From the NCBI GenBank assembly GCA_021199595.1, contig JAJQHT010000305.1:1-8455 (forward strand): a DNA stretch of 8,455 nt, given 5' to 3'. Positions 6,198 through 8,455 of the stretch are shown here, in pieces. This stretch comes from Oscillospiraceae bacterium (GTDB lineage: Bacteria > Bacillota > Clostridia > Oscillospirales > Oscillospiraceae). The first letter of the stretch is position 1. Every line of letters begins with the position of its first letter. Under the pieces are notes generated by a model that searched no databases, had not been told where the DNA came from, and worked only from the letters and a program-made list of their open reading frames with translations. A program made the translations under genes and the position numbers.

Positions 6198-7424
6198 ATG
6201 GAGTATATAGCGCGGGATTTGGAGCGAAAATTTCTGCACATGAGCAGCTTTTTCAAGGCAGTGCTGGTCACAGGGGCGCGGCAGGTGGGAAAGACGACCA
6301 TGCTCAGGCACCTGGCGGAGCGGGACAGGCGCACCTACGTGACGATGGACAATATCATGGCGCGGACACTGGCGCAGACGGATCCGATTTTGTTTTTCCA
6401 AACCTACAAGCCGCCCCTGCTGATTGACGAGATACAAAAGGCCCCGGAGCTTTTCGAGCAGATTAAAATTCTGTGCGACAACACGGAGGAGAAGGGCCTG
6501 ATCTGGCTCACAGGCTCCCAGCAATATAAAATGATGCGGCGGGTTCGGGAGACGCTTGCCGGACGCATTGGCATTTTGGAGCTTTACAGTCTGAGCCGGA
6601 ATGAAAAAGAGGGCATTGTCTTTGACACGCCTCAGGATTTTTCCCTGGCCTCCCTTTTGCATCGGCAGCAAAAGGCGCCAAAAAACGATATACAGGCGGT
6701 GTTCCGGCACATCTGGCTGGGGGGTATGCCTCAGCTGCTGGAGGGGGACGAGGAACAGCGGCAGGAGTATTTTAATTCCTATCTGAATACCTTTCTGCTC
6801 CGGGACGCCGCAGAGGACGGGGGCATTGCGGAAACAATGAAATTTGCCCGGTTCGTCCGGGCCTGCGCCGCGCTGGTGGGGCAGCAGGTGAATTACGCCA
6901 CCCTGGCGGAGAGCTGTGATATTTCCGAGCCAACGGCAAAGAGCTGGATGCAGGTCTTGCAGGGAATGGGCGTCGTTTACCTTTTGGAGCCATATTCCAA
7001 CAACGCGCTGGTGCGGCTGGCGAAGACGCCGAAGCTGTATTTCTGCGACACGGGGCTGTGTGCGTGGCTTTCCATGTGGCTGACGCCGGAAACCCTGATG
7101 AACGGCGCAGCCTGCGGCAGCTTTTTTGAAAATTATGTGGTCATGGAATTGGTGAAGAACTTTGCCTATTCGCAAAGCAGGGCCAACATCACCTATTACC
7201 GGGACGCCAACGCCAAGGAGATCGACCTGATGGTAGAGTGCGACGGCGTGGTGCATCCCCTGGAAATCAAGAAGTCCGCCTCTCCTGACCGGCGGGAGGT
7301 AAAAAAATATCAGCTTCTTGATAAAGCGAGCATCCCGCGGGGCAGCGGAGGCATCCTGTGTATGTGCGAGGAGGTCGTTCCCATCGACGAGATGAATTGC
7401 TATATTCCCTGCAATTTGATATAA
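6198..7424 (+). CDS. AAA_14 / DUF4143 family ATPase
   Basis: The 408-residue protein has an N-terminal AAA-type ATPase domain with Walker A GARQVGKTT (26-34), Walker B PLLIDEIQ (73-80) and the sensor-like LTGSQQ (104-109). A middle helical region (about 165-280) looks like a winged helix, with the family-typical LGGMP (174-178) and ISEPTAKSW (242-250). The C-terminal DUF4143 domain shows FFENYVVMEL (309-318), YYRD (333-336) and KEIDLMVE...HPLEIKKS. The Asp343, Glu356, Lys358 pattern resembles the PD-(D/E)xK nuclease core. The family is widespread in gut Firmicutes and Bacteroidetes, often in many copies, and its function is not established. Defence or DNA-related roles have been guessed. Here it stands alone on the plus strand with its own promoter and no partner gene beside it. 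Family assignment is firm, role unknown. Confidence 0.93.
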   Translation: MEYIARDLERKFLHMSSFFKAVLVTGARQVGKTTMLRHLAERDRRTYVTMDNIMARTLAQTDPILFFQTYKPPLLIDEIQKAPELFEQIKILCDNTEEKGLIWLTGSQQYKMMRRVRETLAGRIGILELYSLSRNEKEGIVFDTPQDFSLASLLHRQQKAPKNDIQAVFRHIWLGGMPQLLEGDEEQRQEYFNSYLNTFLLRDAAEDGGIAETMKFARFVRACAALVGQQVNYATLAESCDISEPTAKSWMQVLQGMGVVYLLEPYSNNALVRLAKTPKLYFCDTGLCAWLSMWLTPETLMNGAACGSFFENYVVMELVKNFAYSQSRANITYYRDANAKEIDLMVECDGVVHPLEIKKSASPDRREVKKYQLLDKASIPRGSGGILCMCEEVVPIDEMNCYIPCNLI

Positions 7425-7462
7425 AAACAGTGGAGGCAGAGGATTTGTCAGTCCTCTGCCTC
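7424..7462 (-). terminator. Intrinsic terminator of the acidic lipoprotein-like gene
   Basis: On the minus strand GAGGCAGAGGA (7462-7452) and TCCTCTGCCTC (7443-7433) form a perfect 11-bp stem with an 8-base loop, followed by CACTGTTTTTA. The 5' arm lies inside the last codons and the loop contains the stop codon of the gene at 7448-7747. It also lies directly after the plus-strand ATPase stop and could weakly terminate that transcript, but that side lacks a T-tract. Confidence 0.75.
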
Positions 7463-7747
7463 TGCTTCTGTCTCGGTTTCTGCCTCTGTCTCGGCCTCCC
7501 CGGTCTCATCTGTGCCGGCCTCGGCTTCTCCGTCGGCGGCGGTGACGATTGTCACGTCATCCGTGGCGGCAGCTCCGGCGGTGGTGGATTCGGTTGCTTC
7601 GGTGGTGACGGTCGTTTCGCTCTCCGTCTCGGCGGTTCCACCCTTGGAGCAGGAGGCGAATAGGAGCACGAATATGGACAGAGCCAGGCACAAAAGAATG
7701 GCCAGACTCCAAAGAGAATAGAAGCTGTTCGTTGTTTTGTTGCTCAA
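7448..7747 (-). CDS. Short lipoprotein-like protein with acidic low-complexity tail
   Basis: From a TTG start at 7747 the protein is 99 residues. It has a short polar N-terminus, a hydrophobic segment (about residues 14-31, SLAILLCLALSIFVLLFA) and then a Cys in FASCSKGG that could be a lipobox cysteine (Cys33), although Phe at -3 is not ideal. The rest, about 60 residues, is almost entirely Thr, Glu, Ala, Gly and Asp, ending in alternating Glu-Ala and Glu-Thr. It would be anchored on the outer face of the membrane either by lipid or by the hydrophobic segment. The tail reads as a disordered spacer. TTG is preferred because AGGAGA lies six bases upstream. An in-frame ATG at 7876 would add 43 residues read entirely through the palindromic repeat. 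No family recognised. Confidence 0.7.
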   Translation of the reverse strand: MSNKTTNSFYSLWSLAILLCLALSIFVLLFASCSKGGTAETESETTVTTEATESTTAGAAATDDVTIVTAADGEAEAGTDETGEAETEAETETEAEAED

Positions 7748-7752
7748 AAAAA

Positions 7753-7758
7753 TCTCCT
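7753..7758 (-). promoter_or_regulatory. Ribosome binding site selecting a TTG start
   Basis: AGGAGA on the minus strand, five bases before the TTG at 7747, supports TTG over the upstream ATG at 7876, which lies at the edge of the repeat and has no purine-rich site at proper spacing. Confidence 0.6.
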
Positions 7759-7771
7759 GTCTATACGCACA

Positions 7772-7872
7772 AGGGCGGGTCTTTTTCCGCCATGCCGCGC
7801 TGTTTCTCCTCGACGTACACACGGTACGCCTTCGTCGAAACATCACGACCTGACGAAAAAATCCCTCGCCCT
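7772..7872. repeat. Palindromic dispersed repeat, copy B
   Basis: This 101-bp imperfect palindrome is related to 3877-3976 in the same orientation. The outer arms are AGGGCGGGTCTTTTTCCGCC facing GACGAAAAAATCCCTCGCCC. The core CTCCTCGACGTAC and GTACGCCTTCGTCG are identical to copy A. The flanking stem is TGTTTC facing GAAACA, whereas copy A has GGG facing CCC. It lies in the probable leader of the lipoprotein-like gene, ending 13 bases before its ribosome site. Confidence 0.85.
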
Positions 7873-7898
7873 GCATAATCTTACAACTGTAGGGGTGA

Positions 7899-7927
7899 AT
7901 TATACGCGTTGATACAACCCCTTATAA
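7899..7927 (-). promoter_or_regulatory. Weak candidate promoter for the lipoprotein-like gene
   Basis: On the minus strand TATAAT (7899-7904, perfect) lies 17 bases after TTATAA (7922-7927, three of six). The poor -35 makes it tentative. If used, the transcript leader would carry the whole palindromic repeat. Confidence 0.35.
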
Positions 7928-7947
7928 GCTTATTTATAATTTACTCG

Positions 7948-8455
7948 TTACTCCGCGTCGGCCATAGCCTTGGCTTCCTCGATAATCTTCTGCTGGACGT
8001 TGGCGGGGGTCTCGTCGTAGCGGATGAAGTCCAGGGTGAAGGAGCCGCGCCCCTGGGTGATGCTGCGCAGGTCGATGGCGTAGGTGGTCATCTCCGCCAT
8101 GGGAACCTCAGCCTCCACAACCTGCATACCGTCGTCGGCGGTCATGCCCAGCACGGTGCCGCGGCGCTTGGAGGGGATGTCCGACATGATGTCGCCAAGG
8201 TTCGCGTCCGGCACGGTGACCTTCAGCAGGCCGATAGGTTCCATGATGACAGGATTCGCGTTCACAAGCTCCTTATAGGCAAGACCGGCGGCGGTCTTGA
8301 ACGCCATTTCGGAGGAGTCAACGGGGTGGAAGTCGCCGTCGTACAGCACGGCCTTCAGATAGACCATGGGATACCCTGCCAGCACGCCCTTGGTGCAGCA
8401 GTCCCGCAGGCCCTTTTCCACCGCGGGGAAGTAGTTCCTCGGCACGCTGCCGCCG
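7948..8455 (-). CDS. fusA: Elongation factor G, C-terminal part (N-terminus beyond the right edge)
   Basis: The last 168 residues of an EF-G are present, covering most of domain IV and domain V. Domain IV opens with GGSVPRNYFPAVEKGL, comparable to GGVIPGEYIPAVDKG of E. coli EF-G, and continues with LAGYP and FHPVDSSEMAFKTAA, whose His lies at the domain IV tip that enters the decoding site during translocation. Domain V shows MEPI, GDIMSDIPSKRRGTVLGM, AEVPMAEM, YAIDLRSITQGRGSFTLDFIRYDE. The GTPase domain is outside the window, so a canonical EF-G and a second EF-G-like paralog, both common in Clostridia, cannot be separated. The GSVPRNYFPAVEKG form leans toward a paralog. Stop is TAA; no strong terminator follows in the 75 bases before the repeat. 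Confidence 0.88.
   Translation of the reverse strand, partial: GGSVPRNYFPAVEKGLRDCCTKGVLAGYPMVYLKAVLYDGDFHPVDSSEMAFKTAAGLAYKELVNANPVIMEPIGLLKVTVPDANLGDIMSDIPSKRRGTVLGMTADDGMQVVEAEVPMAEMTTYAIDLRSITQGRGSFTLDFIRYDETPANVQQKIIEEAKAMADAE

Noticed and set aside
6051..7256. Long minus-strand open frame of about 400 codons opposite the ATPase gene
   Set aside because: It is antisense to a gene with clear family motifs, its product has no recognisable domain, and it ends in the divergent promoter region.
7358..7663. Gly-rich plus-strand open frame across the acidic-tail gene
   Set aside because: Its composition simply mirrors the repetitive Glu/Thr/Ala codons on the other strand.
3877..7872. CRISPR array or composite transposon bounded by the two repeats
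   Set aside because: Only two copies almost 4 kb apart with ordinary biosynthetic genes between them, and no transposase, spacers or cas genes.
7748..7876. N-terminal extension of the lipoprotein-like protein from the ATG at 7876
   Set aside because: It is Arg-rich sequence encoded almost wholly by the palindromic repeat, and would put a long basic stretch before the signal-like segment.
7876..7947. GGGGT/ACCCC pairing and an AAGCTT-centred palindrome after the EF-G stop, considered as a terminator
   Set aside because: The stems are short or AT-only, loops are large and no T-tract follows.

Overview
The window looks like chromosomal DNA from a GC-rich member of the Clostridia, most likely an Oscillospiraceae-type gut bacterium (Flavonifractor, Lawsonibacter or Oscillibacter relatives). 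The grounds are GC-rich coding DNA between AT-rich intergenic stretches, strong AAGGAGG ribosome sites, a Firmicutes-style ribD-ribE-ribBA-ribH order under an FMN riboswitch, and Clostridia-like protein sequences. This placement is inferred without database searches. All genes but one (the ATPase at 6198-7424) lie on the minus strand.

Layout from left to right. Positions 1-739 hold the N-terminal 246 residues of a PAPS-dependent sulfotransferase that runs off the left edge. Positions 918-1430 encode a small helical protein resembling the ferritin/rubrerythrin fold but with degenerate metal-ligand motifs. Positions 1503-5733 are a riboflavin operon, transcribed right to left: ribD (deaminase/reductase), ribE (riboflavin synthase), ribBA (DHBP synthase/GTP cyclohydrolase II), ribH (lumazine synthase) and a HAD phosphatase that overlaps ribH by ATGA. 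It ends in a hairpin at 1431-1476. The operon has a near-consensus promoter (6009-6037), an FMN riboswitch (5878-5987) and two terminator-like hairpins before ribD. Positions 6098-6158 hold a promoter and an inverted repeat for the plus-strand gene 6198-7424, an AAA_14/DUF4143 ATPase. Positions 7448-7747 encode a short lipoprotein-like protein with an acidic low-complexity tail. Positions 7948-8455 are the C-terminal end of an elongation factor G that runs off the right edge.

The rib genes encode every dedicated step from GTP and ribulose 5-phosphate to riboflavin except the dephosphorylation of the pyrimidine intermediate. The HAD protein coupled to ribH is a natural candidate for that step. 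The flavokinase/FAD synthetase is not in the window.

The most unusual non-coding signal is a pair of related palindromic repeats of about 100 bp, at 3877-3976 (inside the rib operon, between ribE and ribBA) and 7772-7872. Both lie in the same orientation just upstream of a minus-strand ribosome binding site, and the two copies show compensatory changes in one stem. The longest stretch without a gene, 5734-6197, is filled by the rib leader, the two divergent promoters and the inverted repeat. No tRNA, rRNA, CRISPR array or complete insertion sequence was seen.
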